From NCBI GenBank assembly GCA_029245345.1, contig JAQWPM010000011.1:1-52256 (forward strand): a stretch of 52,256 nt of DNA, read 5' to 3'. A program made the translations under genes and the position numbers. Within the stretch, counting starts at the first letter, position 1; every line of letters starts with the position of its first letter. Under the pieces are notes generated by a model, which worked only from the letters and a program-made list of their open reading frames with translations, did no database searches and was not told the origin of the DNA. Source of the stretch: Longimicrobiales bacterium. Its GTDB lineage: Bacteria > Gemmatimonadota > Gemmatimonadetes > Longimicrobiales > Gaopeijiaceae. Shown piece by piece: positions 8,831 to 18,317 of the stretch.

Positions 8831-9619
8831 TTATCGGGAGGACATCCGGTCTAGGAACGTTCGCTCCGAGGGTGTCAGCGTTCCGGAGCCGTCCGACTCC
8901 ACTTTGCCGAGGAGTCGCTCCACCTCTTCGCGATTCAGCTCATGCAGCCCGTCAAGGGAAATCCCTTCCCATCTGGCCTGAGCGATCTTGTCACCCACGA
9001 CACCCTTAGGAGTCGCCTGGGGGTGCAGTTGCTTCTGGAACGACCTCTGCGCCGAGCCCTTCTTCCACTCCCACCACTTGAGGAAAGCGAACGCGAACGC
9101 GATTCCGCCCAGATGAGCGAAGTGGGCTGTCCCAGATCCAGCGGAAGGACTGATTCCCGAGTAGAGGCTCCCGAAGACCAGCAGTGATGCGAGCAGCCAA
9201 GCCTCGACGGGCAAGATCCCCCAGATGTAGATCCGCTCACGCGGCCAGAACATGGCAAAGCCGAGGAGGATACCGTACACGGCACCCGACGCGCCCACGA
9301 CCGAGGCGGTCCGATTGAAGGTCAGATGGAAGACGGCACCGCCGAGTCCTGCCAGGAAGTACAGCCAGAGGAAGCCCTTCGCGCCGAGCCGATTCTCCAA
9401 ACGCGGCCCGAAAAAGAACAGGCCGATCATGTTGAAGAACAGATGGCCCATTCCGGCGTGGAGAAACATGTAGGTCACGACGCCCCACGGCCGAAATAGA
9501 GCGAACGGCAGCGGATACAAGACCAATAGCTGGTACAGCGGAGAGCCGGGCTGCGCCAACAGGAAGATCACAACGTTGGCGATCAGCAGCCGTTTAACCC
9601 ACGTCGTCAGTGGTGCCAT
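8831..9619 (-). CDS. Rhomboid-family intramembrane serine protease
   Basis: This 262-residue protein has six likely membrane helices between about 10 and 185. The rhomboid features are complete: HLFFN (His59, Asn63) in the second helix region, the nucleophile Ser111 in GASG followed by AVYG, and the catalytic His169 in AHFAHLGG. The C-terminal 80 residues are soluble and charged (KWWEWKKG, then ELNREEVERLLGKVESDG). It cleaves membrane proteins within the bilayer; the substrate is unknown. Confidence 0.93.
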   Translation of the reverse strand: MAPLTTWVKRLLIANVVIFLLAQPGSPLYQLLVLYPLPFALFRPWGVVTYMFLHAGMGHLFFNMIGLFFFGPRLENRLGAKGFLWLYFLAGLGGAVFHLTFNRTASVVGASGAVYGILLGFAMFWPRERIYIWGILPVEAWLLASLLVFGSLYSGISPSAGSGTAHFAHLGGIAFAFAFLKWWEWKKGSAQRSFQKQLHPQATPKGVVGDKIAQARWEGISLDGLHELNREEVERLLGKVESDGSGTLTPSERTFLDRMSSR

Positions 9620-9855
9620 GCGGTCCTCTACCCCTCCCTACCCGTTCTGAGTTTCATCGAAGAAGTAAACAAAATATGCCGGGATTCGGAAAACAGTGCT
9701 CGATAGTCGACCTTGCCGAACATCGACCTGTTTGGGCTTCGCCGGGCACTACGCACCGAGTGAGACGGACTCCAGATTCCTCGAGGTCCCTCTGGGTGAC
9801 CAGGGAAATCCGGACCCCGCACAACTCAAGTTGATCGAGTAGTGCGCGACCGAAA
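9620..9855. other. Intergenic spacer, no gene seen
   Basis: This 236-bp gap lies between the M14 peptidase stop and the rhomboid start, both on the minus strand. An AT-rich patch near 9665-9685 is the likely promoter area for the rhomboid gene. I see no terminator hairpin with a U tract. Confidence 0.4.
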
Positions 9856-12588
9856 CTAGCGACGGCCGTTGCCGTCCCCCTCCTCCTCTTCTGACTCCGG
9901 CTTTTCCGGCTTCGTCCAGAAATCGTCGTTTTCCGGCGCCTGAGCCGCTACTTCGCTCGAGTACAGGGCGGCATTGAAGAAGACCTTGAAGGTCCCGAAC
10001 GGCTGCCCTCTCCACTGCGGTCGGAAGCCTAGGAGCACGACCCTTCCGTCCCCGTACTTCACGTCGAGCGCGGCCGCATACCCCTGGACGTGTTCCTCAC
10101 CCAAGTAGTAGCCGGACATAAGCGGTGAGCCATTTTCCGAATACTTGGCGAGCACATGACCCTCGAAGCCCTCCTCGGTCGTGAACACGGGGCTGCCACC
10201 AATGAAGACCTTGGACCGCTCTTCCATGCCGCTCATGACGGGATGTGATGGATCCACGAGCAACTCGACGATCGCGCCACCCGCGAAGTACTCGTCGCGC
10301 GAGACACCCTGGATCACATTGGACACGGGCAAATGCAGCTCATCGATCGCGAGCTGACTCGAGCCGTTGACCGTCACGAGCGTACCACCGGCCCGTACAA
10401 ACGCATCGATCTCGCGCAGGCCCTCCGGACCGATACCACCGGCATACCTGGGTGGAACCGTGCCCGGCGCAGAACCATTGATGATCTGCCCCGCTCGCAT
10501 GTCCGACAGCACGATCACGTCGTAGCGCGACTTCAGGTCGCCGGCACGCACATCTGCATTGTACAGATTCGTGTGGGCGATGCCGTACATCTCCATCAGC
10601 CAGCGCGACCAGCCTTCGTCCATGCTAGCGCTCCACGGCCGGTACAACCCGATACGGGGCTGACCAACGGGGGTACCGGCGGAACCCCCACGGGACGCGC
10701 GCAGTGCGTAGTCGGCCACGAGCTCGTTCTGCACACCGCCGCCCAATCCTGAGACGATCCACCGGCCGCTCGAGCCGCCCTGGCCATCGGACCCAGCCGC
10801 ACCCGACTGGAAGCGAGCGCTCCCGCCGCGGCGCCAAGCTTCGGCAAGCGCCTTGTACGAATTGTTCTGGGCAGGATCCAGAATCAGCGAGCCACCACCG
10901 CCTGACGCAGCTCCGGCAGGCGGGACGATTCCGCGCGCCACTGGATGGCTATCAAAGCCAACGCCCGGCGGTGAGTCCCACGACTGTGCATCACCTTCGG
11001 CCAGCCATCCGAGCGGCTCAGACGATAGATCTTCCATCGCTCCGCGGACGGCGTCATCCAGCGGCGTGCGAGCCTCGATTACGCGCACGCCGAACAGATA
11101 AGGAAGGGTCCAGCCGGACACGTCATAAGGCTGCTCTGGCGGGCCCTCCGGGTACTCCCGCAGATCAGGATAGTCCTGCACCGCGAACAGCTGCCGCACA
11201 AAGTTTGCGTTGGGCTGATCCATTGGGATCACCCACGTGCCGGCGGGATGTGACACGCCGTCCAGAGTCACTTCGCTGGACAGACGCTTCACGCCGATCC
11301 CGTTGTACGCGAGGCGCCGCAACATCTCGACCGCGGCGACCGGATCTCGCTGATCCTGCTCAATGAAGAATCCGTACGGCGGTCCGGCCTTGAACTGAGC
11401 AACAACATCTCTGGCGGCTTGGTAGCGGTTGTAGAGAAGGTCGTTCTTGTACTTCGCCGCGACATCCAGGACCGATACCGAAGCGGTGAGCATGTAGTCG
11501 ACCGCATCCCCAATCCTCCACCAACCACCCTCCCACGGGCTCGAATAGAGCGACTGTGGGCGCAACTCACGTTGGTTCTGCGGAAAGTCGTTGACCGTGT
11601 AGAAGTGGGGCGTCGCATACCGGTACAGCGCCGTCTCAGTGAGCAGCGAGGCGACGTTGTGGAAGTTGTTCGCGTGATCCATGAAGCCGGGATACCAGTT
11701 GTCGAACCCGCTCCCCATGTGCATCGCGCCCTTCTGGCCGCGCTCCTCGAGCGCCTGTGCCATCGACATGCCGATCAAGTTGACCGTCCGCCACATGAGC
11801 GGGTGCACGTTCTTGCTGATGGGCTCCGCGAACGGCGGGATCCAAATGCGGGTGGGGAAAGGCGCCGTCTGGTGATGGTTGTAGATGATCTGTGGCTCCC
11901 AGTACCGATCCACGCGCGTGACCGCTCGAGACTCGATCTGGTTGATCATGTAGCCATCACGATTGTTGTCGTGCCCGATGTACTTCTGGTAGAGGAACGG
12001 CGTCCCGGACACTTCGTATTGGGTTCCGAGATTTTCGTAGTACCAGTCGGATACGAGCGTCTGCCCGTCCGGGTTGATACTGAACCACAACACTAGGATC
12101 ACGTCATCCAGGATGGCCGCGATCTCCGGGTCCGCATCTCCGGTGACGAGATCGTACGCCAGCTGAATCGTGTGCTGCGCGTGAGCGACCTCAGAGGCGT
12201 GGAGACCACCGTCGATGTGCACGATGGCCTTTCCTTCCTGGGCCAGCGCACGAGCGTCTTCGTCGGACATGTCGGCCGCGGGATACGCCAACTGATGTGC
12301 GATGTCCCGATACCGCTCAGCGTCACGCAAATTCTCCGCAGACGACACGAGCGCGATGTGCCAGGGGCGCCCGAAACTCGTGACGCCAATCTCCTGCAAT
12401 TGGACTCGATCCGAAGCCGCAGCGAGTCGCTGGAAGTAGTCGAGCGACTGTTCGTAGTTGGCGAGCTCGAAGTCCGCGCCGACCTCGAATCCGAGCACGG
12501 ACTCGGGCGTGGGAATCTGGGCCAGCACGCTCTGCGTTAGAGCGAACGAGGCAACGGCAGCAATGAGAAAGACGCGAAGCAAACGCAT
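9856..12588 (-). CDS. Large secreted M14 zinc carboxypeptidase
   Basis: This 910-residue protein has a signal peptide ending in QSVLAQ (about residue 24). The M14 domain covers about 30-400. The zinc site is His130-Ala-Ser-Glu133 in GGLHASE and a later His in IIYNHHQ (His238/239), and the environmental-family motif GHDNNRDGY lies near 205-213. The second half has a domain resembling a glutamine-amidotransferase-like fold (DVIVLSDMRAGQ, then FVRAGGTLVTVNGSSQ). It likely degrades peptides outside the cytoplasm. The start at 12588 is used because a longer version would put 32 non-signal residues ahead of the signal peptide. A paralogue lies at 43509-46136. Confidence 0.9.
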   Translation of the reverse strand: MRLLRVFLIAAVASFALTQSVLAQIPTPESVLGFEVGADFELANYEQSLDYFQRLAAASDRVQLQEIGVTSFGRPWHIALVSSAENLRDAERYRDIAHQLAYPAADMSDEDARALAQEGKAIVHIDGGLHASEVAHAQHTIQLAYDLVTGDADPEIAAILDDVILVLWFSINPDGQTLVSDWYYENLGTQYEVSGTPFLYQKYIGHDNNRDGYMINQIESRAVTRVDRYWEPQIIYNHHQTAPFPTRIWIPPFAEPISKNVHPLMWRTVNLIGMSMAQALEERGQKGAMHMGSGFDNWYPGFMDHANNFHNVASLLTETALYRYATPHFYTVNDFPQNQRELRPQSLYSSPWEGGWWRIGDAVDYMLTASVSVLDVAAKYKNDLLYNRYQAARDVVAQFKAGPPYGFFIEQDQRDPVAAVEMLRRLAYNGIGVKRLSSEVTLDGVSHPAGTWVIPMDQPNANFVRQLFAVQDYPDLREYPEGPPEQPYDVSGWTLPYLFGVRVIEARTPLDDAVRGAMEDLSSEPLGWLAEGDAQSWDSPPGVGFDSHPVARGIVPPAGAASGGGGSLILDPAQNNSYKALAEAWRRGGSARFQSGAAGSDGQGGSSGRWIVSGLGGGVQNELVADYALRASRGGSAGTPVGQPRIGLYRPWSASMDEGWSRWLMEMYGIAHTNLYNADVRAGDLKSRYDVIVLSDMRAGQIINGSAPGTVPPRYAGGIGPEGLREIDAFVRAGGTLVTVNGSSQLAIDELHLPVSNVIQGVSRDEYFAGGAIVELLVDPSHPVMSGMEERSKVFIGGSPVFTTEEGFEGHVLAKYSENGSPLMSGYYLGEEHVQGYAAALDVKYGDGRVVLLGFRPQWRGQPFGTFKVFFNAALYSSEVAAQAPENDDFWTKPEKPESEEEEGDGNGRR

Positions 12589-12704
12589 CGAACGGTCCTG
12601 GCAGGGGTGGCCTGGCGGGCCGCATAAGTCACGCAGCCCCTCAATATCAGGCTGGAAAGTGCCGCTCAGTGCGCTGGAGTACAATGACCCAGAGAAGGCA
12701 ATTC

Positions 12705-13052
12705 CTAGGCCCGATCCGCGAAGGCCGAGTCCGTCTTCGCCGCCATCACAAAATCATTCTCGTGCAGGTCTCGGATCTTATGCGTCCACCAAGACACCTT
12801 CACACTTCCCCACTCCGTGAGAAGAGCCGGGTGATGCCCTTCTTCTTCTGCCAATTCCCCAACGACGTCCGTGAAATCGAGCGCCGTGAGAAAGTCGGGA
12901 AAGGTGAACACGCGTTCGAGACGGGGAACGCCACCAACACGCACAATCTCCCAATCAGGGATCTGCGGAAGAAAACGGGCGACCTGCTCCTCCGTAGCCG
13001 ACGGAGCATCGCCTCGACACGGGATACACTTGGTGGTTAGAAGCTCGTCCAT
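12705..13052 (-). CDS. phhB: Pterin-4a-carbinolamine dehydratase
   Basis: This 115-residue protein matches the family in length. The hallmark residues are visible: PDWEIV near 32, [25 protein letters not shown] with His73-His74, and VSWWTH with His91. It dehydrates 4a-hydroxytetrahydrobiopterin during recycling of the aromatic hydroxylase cofactor, though no hydroxylase gene is in this window. The N-terminus has CIPCRG. AGGAG lies 7 bases before the ATG and overlaps the stop of the rhodanese fragment upstream, suggesting an old operon. Confidence 0.92.
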   Translation of the reverse strand: MDELLTTKCIPCRGDAPSATEEQVARFLPQIPDWEIVRVGGVPRLERVFTFPDFLTALDFTDVVGELAEEEGHHPALLTEWGSVKVSWWTHKIRDLHENDFVMAAKTDSAFADRA

Positions 13053-13056
13053 CGTG

Positions 13057-13464
13057 CTATCTCCTAGAATTTCCCAAAACGTAGGGAAGATCAACGCGTG
13101 ATCCCCAATCATGCCAAGACCCATCGTAGAACTTCGTATCGTACCCATGCAACCGAGCCGAGAAGTGTGTGAAGCTCGCGCGCCAGCCGACCCTGCAACA
13201 CGCGACGACCGTGTCCCCTTCGTCAGCTCCCGCATTGGCGAACAACGCCTCCACCCCTCCACGCTCCAACATGCGCGGAATCGGGCGAGTCTCGATGAGC
13301 TCTTTGCAGTATATCTGAGCTGCGCGCGGAATGTGCCCGGGGTCGGTCATGCCGCCCATTCCATCATCGACACCGGTGTACTCATCCTCATCCTCTTTCC
13401 TCTCAGGCAGTGAGCTAGGAGGGAAGCTGACCCGGGCGAGGAACTCGGTCTTGAACGAACACAA
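13057..13464 (-). pseudogene. Rhodanese (thiosulfate sulfurtransferase) C-terminal half
   Basis: Only the second rhodanese domain is present. It shows DEDEYTGVDDG, then [17 protein letters not shown], the active-site loop CCRVGWRAS, and [18 protein letters not shown]. Full bacterial thiosulfate sulfurtransferases are about 280 residues, but the N-terminal domain is absent and the only start is a TTG at 13464 with an atypical leader. The active-site loop still has its cysteine, so a single-domain activity cannot be excluded. A truncated remnant is the better reading. It lies 4 bp upstream of the dehydratase gene. Confidence 0.6.
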
Positions 13465-13481
13465 CCCGAGCGGACCGACTA

Positions 13482-13619
13482 TTAGTCGTCGTCATCGTCA
13501 TCATCCCAATCATCGTCTTCTTCCCCCTCTTCTCCTTCCTCATCCTCCCAATCGTCGTCCTCGTCCCAGTCCTCGTCCTCTTCCTCGAGATCTTCCTCCC
13601 ACTCTTTCTCGTCCTTCAC
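13482..13619 (-). CDS. Extremely acidic 45-residue microprotein, coupled to the antiporter
   Basis: This short ORF starts at a GTG (13619-13617) that overlaps the antiporter stop in a GTGA arrangement, and ends at TAA 13482-13484. The product is 45 residues, of which 35 are Asp or Glu, with four Trp spaced through the acidic run (WEED, DWDED, DWEDE, DDWDDDDDDD). It has no cysteine and no hydrophobic segment. The codons mix GAC, GAT, GAA and GAG, so it is not a simple DNA repeat. It may be an acidic cytosolic partner or tail of the antiporter system. It could also be an untranslated relic of an antiporter tail left after a frameshift. No family is recognised. Confidence 0.5.
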   Translation of the reverse strand: MKDEKEWEEDLEEEDEDWDEDDDWEDEEGEEGEEDDDWDDDDDDD

Positions 13620-14962
13620 GTCGCCTCTTTTCCTTCGTCTTCGAGCTGTACGGACAACGCTCTACCCAACAGAATCGGACCACCCAAGATGTTGCCCAAG
13701 ATGACGGCCATCGCCAGCGCGACGATTCCTGCGCCGAGATCCGGGAACGCCTCTTGAATGATCAGCACGAGCCCTAAGGAGACACCGCCTTGGGAGATCA
13801 GGCCCTTCCACGTGAGCTGTGAAATCTGCACGGAAGTTCCGGCCAGCGCGGTGCCCTTCATGGTGGCCCAGCGGGTGAGCGCCACTCGCACGCCGAAGAT
13901 TGCCAACGCCGCAACGCCGTAGCGCGCCACAGCCCCCAGGTCGAGACTCGCACCGGCGATGGCGAAGAAGAATGCGAAAATCACCACGGCGACCGACCGG
14001 ATCCCCTGAATCATCCTATCGCCCGCGGGCGATAGGTTCTCGATCACGAAGCCGGCCGACACTCCGGCAAGCAAGAGTTCTACGTGCAACTCATCTGCTA
14101 ACACGACAAGCACATAGGCGAAGAGGAACGTCGCGAAAGGCGAACGTGGATCGGTGCCTTCCCCCCCCAGGTACTGGGAGAACACCCAGCCCATGCCAGC
14201 TCCCAATAACAGCGCGCCTCCGACCTCCTCAGCTAGGTGCACCAGGGCTGCGGGTGAGAACGTGGCCGCAGGATCCAGGAGTGGAGTGACCAGGGCGAGC
14301 GTGAGCGTGAACAAGATGATCACGACCACGTCCTTCACGATCGTCACGCCCAAAATCAGGTCGACGAGCGGGCCCTTCGCGTGTTTCTCCTCGATGACCG
14401 CTACGGTCAGATCGGGTGAGGAATTCGCCGCCCAAATACCGAGCATGAGGCCGACCGCCAGACGGCCCTCGAACGCGAGGTCCGCCAAGAAGGGCACGAT
14501 GGGGCTCACGGCGAGCAGCGTCAGTGCAACACCGACCCACACGACGCCTGTGACCACCATCGTGGTCACGGCAATCGCCTTCGCTTGAGGCCGGAGAGCC
14601 TCTACCCTCAGTTCGCCTCCAGCCAGCATAGCAATCAACGCGAGTGCGAAATCGTCGATAAGGCGCAGGTCCTCGACCGCGCTGATCGGGATGATGCCAA
14701 AAAGCGACGGGCCAGCCAAGATGCCAACGAGGATGAACCCCGTAAGTCGAGGTAGCCCAGTCGCCCCTGCCAGAGCACCCGCCGCAGACGCCGCGAGCAA
14801 CACGAACCCGACCAGGATGGCCAGGCGCCCGCCCTCGAACGTCCCCGTCGAGGTGAGCGAGGTCAGCCAGGTCAACCCAAATAACAGCGCCAGCGTCGCC
14901 ACCGGGCGCAAAATCTTCGTCGACGATGTGTCTTTGCGAGATGGAGTTGGGGCAGAGCTCAT
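13616..14962 (-). CDS. CPA2-type cation:proton antiporter (Kef-like)
   Basis: This 448-residue membrane protein has about 12-13 predicted helices covering nearly the whole length, and resembles the Na+/H+ exchanger domain of Kef/CPA2 antiporters. Typical segments are LPRLTGFILVGILAGPSLFGI near 70, DDFALALIAMLAGGEL near 110, and WAANSSPDLTVAVIEE with the Asp expected in the ion-binding helix. No TrkA-N regulatory domain follows, unlike KefB/KefC; the protein ends in VQLEDEGKEAT. The start at 14962 is chosen because the longer frame would add over 100 non-conserved residues. The acidic micro-ORF overlaps its stop. Confidence 0.85.
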   Translation of the reverse strand: MSSAPTPSRKDTSSTKILRPVATLALLFGLTWLTSLTSTGTFEGGRLAILVGFVLLAASAAGALAGATGLPRLTGFILVGILAGPSLFGIIPISAVEDLRLIDDFALALIAMLAGGELRVEALRPQAKAIAVTTMVVTGVVWVGVALTLLAVSPIVPFLADLAFEGRLAVGLMLGIWAANSSPDLTVAVIEEKHAKGPLVDLILGVTIVKDVVVIILFTLTLALVTPLLDPAATFSPAALVHLAEEVGGALLLGAGMGWVFSQYLGGEGTDPRSPFATFLFAYVLVVLADELHVELLLAGVSAGFVIENLSPAGDRMIQGIRSVAVVIFAFFFAIAGASLDLGAVARYGVAALAIFGVRVALTRWATMKGTALAGTSVQISQLTWKGLISQGGVSLGLVLIIQEAFPDLGAGIVALAMAVILGNILGGPILLGRALSVQLEDEGKEAT

Positions 14963-15111
14963 GCACGAAGAATACGCCAGCTCGCTTCCGCCCTCAAATA
15001 GGGCTTCGAGGCGAGAGTTGCTGACGGCACGCTGACGGCAATGCGGCACTGTCCGTGAATCAAACCTTTCGCAATGTTCTTCGAATACATTTTGGACACT
15101 GGCATAACTCC

Positions 15112-17193
15112 ATGACCAACGCCCAGAACCCTCTGTTATCAGACGAATTCCGGATTCCGTTCCACGAGATCCGTGCGGAACACGTGGAACCGGGCATCCG
15201 GCAGGCCCTGGAAGAGGCACAAGCCGAGATCGACGCGATTTCGGACGGCACGTCTCCGCCCACGTGGGCGAATACCATCGCACGCATGGACGCGATGAGT
15301 GAGGTGCTGGGCGAACGATTCACTCCGGCGAGTCACCTGGTCACAGTCTGCGAGTCTCCCGAGCTCCGGGAAGCGTTCGGCGTTGTACTCCCGGAAATCT
15401 CGGCGTTCTGGTCGGCACTACCGTTGAACGCGGCCCTGTGGAAGCGTGTGAAGAGGTATGCAGAGACGGACGAGGCCGCGGCACTGACCGGCCTGCGCCG
15501 CCGACATCTAGACAAGACGATCAACGAGTTCAAACGCGCGGGAGCGGACCTGAATCCCGACGCGAAGGAAGAACTTCAGGCCTTACGGGTCGAACTCGTC
15601 CAACTCCAACAGAAGTTCAGCGAGAACGTCCTAGATGCCACCGCCGAGTACGAACTCGAGGTGAGTGACGAACGCCGACTCGGGGGTGTTCCCGAGGCCG
15701 CAATCAAGCGAGCGAAGGCCAAGGCGAACGAGGAAGGGCTCGATGGCTGGCTCGTCACGTTGGACTACCCTTCAGTCGAACCCGTGCTCAAGTACGCCAA
15801 CGACCGCGAACTCCGGCAGGAGGTGTATCTCGCTTACGTGACTCGCTGCCGGGACGGTGAGTTCGACAATCGCCCGTTGCTCGCCCGGATCCTGCGACTA
15901 CGCGACCAGATCGCCAGCATCCTGGGATACGATCGCTTCCCCGATTTCGTTCTCGAGGACCGCATGGCCCGATCCGGGGCACGCGCGACCGAGTTCGAGC
16001 GTGATCTCCTAGAACGCACTGAGCCCTATTGGCGTCGCGATGTGGAGCAACTGCGCGCATACGCGTCCGAGCTCGGCATGGATGATTTCGAGCCATGGGA
16101 CGCATCATTCGTGATGGAGTCCCTCCGAAAGAAACGCTACGACATCGATGACGAAGCGCTGCGGCCCTATTTCCCACTGCCTCAGGTGTTGGCGGGGATG
16201 TTCGAGATCGTGCGCCGGACGTTCGGCTTCCGAATCGAACAGAAGGAAATTGAAGAGGTGTGGCACCCTGAGGTCGCCTACTACGAGATCTTCGACGAAG
16301 ACGACGTACACGTCGGCGCTTTCTATACGGACTGGTTCCCGCGCAAAGAGAAGCGCCAAGGGGCCTGGATGAACAACTTCGTAACGGGCGGGCCGGTGGA
16401 TGGCGGATTCAACCCCCATCTCGGCGTGATGTGCGGCAACTTCACGCCTCCAGATGGGGACGCCCCGGCCCTACTCTCGCACCGCGAGGTCGAAACGACC
16501 TTCCACGAGTTCGGACATCTCCTTCATCACTGCACATCCAAGGTCGACATCCCATCCCGTGCCGGAATTCATGTTGCTTGGGATTGGGTGGAACTCCCGA
16601 GTCAGCTGATGGAGAATTGGACGTGGGAACGCGACGCGCTGGACCTCTTCGCGAGACATCACGAGTCGGGAGAACCGGTCCCCGAGGAGCTATTCGGTCG
16701 AATGGTCGCCGCGCGGCAGTACATGGGCGGATGGGCCCAGATGCGACAGATCTCGTTCGGGACCGTGGACCTCGCATTACATGACGAGCTCGCGCCCCTA
16801 CTGTGCGAAGCAGCCGTAAACGGCACACCCGACGAAATCGATGACAGACAGGGCGACCAAGTCATGGCGTTCGGTCAGGCTCGCTTCGAGCGCTTCGCGG
16901 CGGAGCCCCACTGGGCACAACACCACGGCCTGACTTCGTTCACACACGTGTTCTCAGGCGGATACGCGTCGGGCTACTACAGCTACCTCTGGTCAGAAGT
17001 ACTCGATGCCGATGTGTTCACACGATTCCAGAACGAAGGCATTTTTAATCCCGACACCGGACGAAGCTACGTGGCTTCAATCCTCAGTCGGGGGGACTCG
17101 GAAGATCCTGAGTCCCTCTTCGAAGAATTCATGGGACGGGGTCCGGACCCGGAAGCCCTCCTTGCACGGAACCTCGGTCCCGCGCCCGCTTAG
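15112..17193 (+). CDS. prlC: M3-family oligopeptidase (oligopeptidase A type)
   Basis: This 693-residue cytoplasmic zinc peptidase has the same length as E. coli oligopeptidase A. The zinc motif is His465-Glu466-Phe-Gly-His469 (HEFGHLLHH), and the downstream glutamate ligand lies in WDWVELPSQLMENW. The C-terminal FTHVFSGGYASGYYSYLWSE is a strong M3 signature. It degrades short peptides, including cleaved signal peptides. The start at 15112 (MTNAQNPLL) is preferred because upstream in-frame codons give no family-like sequence. It diverges from the antiporter gene over about 150 bp. Confidence 0.95.
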   Translation: MTNAQNPLLSDEFRIPFHEIRAEHVEPGIRQALEEAQAEIDAISDGTSPPTWANTIARMDAMSEVLGERFTPASHLVTVCESPELREAFGVVLPEISAFWSALPLNAALWKRVKRYAETDEAAALTGLRRRHLDKTINEFKRAGADLNPDAKEELQALRVELVQLQQKFSENVLDATAEYELEVSDERRLGGVPEAAIKRAKAKANEEGLDGWLVTLDYPSVEPVLKYANDRELRQEVYLAYVTRCRDGEFDNRPLLARILRLRDQIASILGYDRFPDFVLEDRMARSGARATEFERDLLERTEPYWRRDVEQLRAYASELGMDDFEPWDASFVMESLRKKRYDIDDEALRPYFPLPQVLAGMFEIVRRTFGFRIEQKEIEEVWHPEVAYYEIFDEDDVHVGAFYTDWFPRKEKRQGAWMNNFVTGGPVDGGFNPHLGVMCGNFTPPDGDAPALLSHREVETTFHEFGHLLHHCTSKVDIPSRAGIHVAWDWVELPSQLMENWTWERDALDLFARHHESGEPVPEELFGRMVAARQYMGGWAQMRQISFGTVDLALHDELAPLLCEAAVNGTPDEIDDRQGDQVMAFGQARFERFAAEPHWAQHHGLTSFTHVFSGGYASGYYSYLWSEVLDADVFTRFQNEGIFNPDTGRSYVASILSRGDSEDPESLFEEFMGRGPDPEALLARNLGPAPA

Positions 17194-17242
17194 TAGGTAG
17201 TATGATGACCGCCGGGATTCGCAGCCCAACCGCAGAGCACAC

Positions 17243-18250
17243 ATGAAAAGATTGGCGTTACTCGCCGCCCTCGGTGGCATCGCCCTCGGCACCGCCGCGT
17301 GCGAGAGCAAAGGGATCGCCTACGGCGATCAGAACAGCATCATCGCGGTCATGAGCCCTGAGTTGTGGGATGAAGTGTCCGAGGACGTATACGGTGCGCT
17401 CGAGACCACCATCCGCACCGTTCGTGACGAGAAGATGTTTACGGTCACGTACCAAAGCCCCGTAGATGAGCACTGGAGTGACCTACGTCGCTTCAATCAG
17501 ATCCTGCTGGTGGGTCCGGCGAGCGACATTCGCGTGGCCGAGGCGCTCGATAAAACGAAGGAGTCCATTACGACCCCGGGCGTCCACTTGATCGGGGAAA
17601 TCTGGTCGCGCGACCAAGTCGTGACGCTGGTGCTCCTACCGGAAGGAGGCGGCGCGGACGATCTGCGAATGCACCTTGGCGGCATCCACGACATGATGGA
17701 CGAGCGCTACCGCCATTGGGTGGCCAACCGGATGTACATCTCGGGAGTCGATTCGGCACTCGCGGACACCTTGTACACAGAAGCAGGCTTCCAATTGTTA
17801 CTGCCAGAGGTATACCGTTGGGCTCAGCGGGATTCCGTCTTCATCTTCCGGAACGATCAGCCCGACCCGTCTGAGCTCATCCGGCAAATCGCCGTGACGT
17901 GGCGCACGCCAATCCCCGCGGAGATGCAAGTTGAAGGCATCGTCGCGTGGCGGGACGAAGTTTCCGAGGGGTATTACTCCGAACCCCAAGTGACCGTCCT
18001 GGACAATGCAGAGGCGGGTCCGTTCGACTTCCGAGGGTGGTTCGCCTACCAGGTGCACGCCGAGTGGCAGAACCCACCGGACCGCGGCTGGCCAGCGGCC
18101 GGAGCTCTCGTTTCGCGCGCCGTGATCTGCGAGGGGCAGAACCGTATGTACCTCGTCGACGGGTGGATTTACGCCCCGGCCAAAGAGAAGTACGAGTATA
18201 TGATCCAGCTTGAGACGATCTTGAACACGTTTCGTTGTGGGACGGCCTAA
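17243..18250 (+). CDS. DUF4837 family lipoprotein
   Basis: This 335-residue lipoprotein has a signal peptide with lipobox ending at Cys20 (LGTAAC). The mature part matches the DUF4837 style: an early segment on asset and stress response (SIIAVMSPELWDEVSEDVYGALE), then FNQILLVGPASD, a long helical middle, and a C-terminal FRGWFAYQVHAEWQNPPDRGWPAAGAL. The function is unknown. It is found mostly in Bacteroidota and Gemmatimonadota as far as I recall, which supports the taxonomic inference. It starts 49 bp after the M3 peptidase. Confidence 0.75.
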   Translation: MKRLALLAALGGIALGTAACESKGIAYGDQNSIIAVMSPELWDEVSEDVYGALETTIRTVRDEKMFTVTYQSPVDEHWSDLRRFNQILLVGPASDIRVAEALDKTKESITTPGVHLIGEIWSRDQVVTLVLLPEGGGADDLRMHLGGIHDMMDERYRHWVANRMYISGVDSALADTLYTEAGFQLLLPEVYRWAQRDSVFIFRNDQPDPSELIRQIAVTWRTPIPAEMQVEGIVAWRDEVSEGYYSEPQVTVLDNAEAGPFDFRGWFAYQVHAEWQNPPDRGWPAAGALVSRAVICEGQNRMYLVDGWIYAPAKEKYEYMIQLETILNTFRCGTA

Positions 18251-18317
18251 CCCAAGATTCTCTCTTGTCGCTCTTTCCTAGCGCGGCAGCGGGATGCAAC
18301 GCCCGGGGAAACGCATC

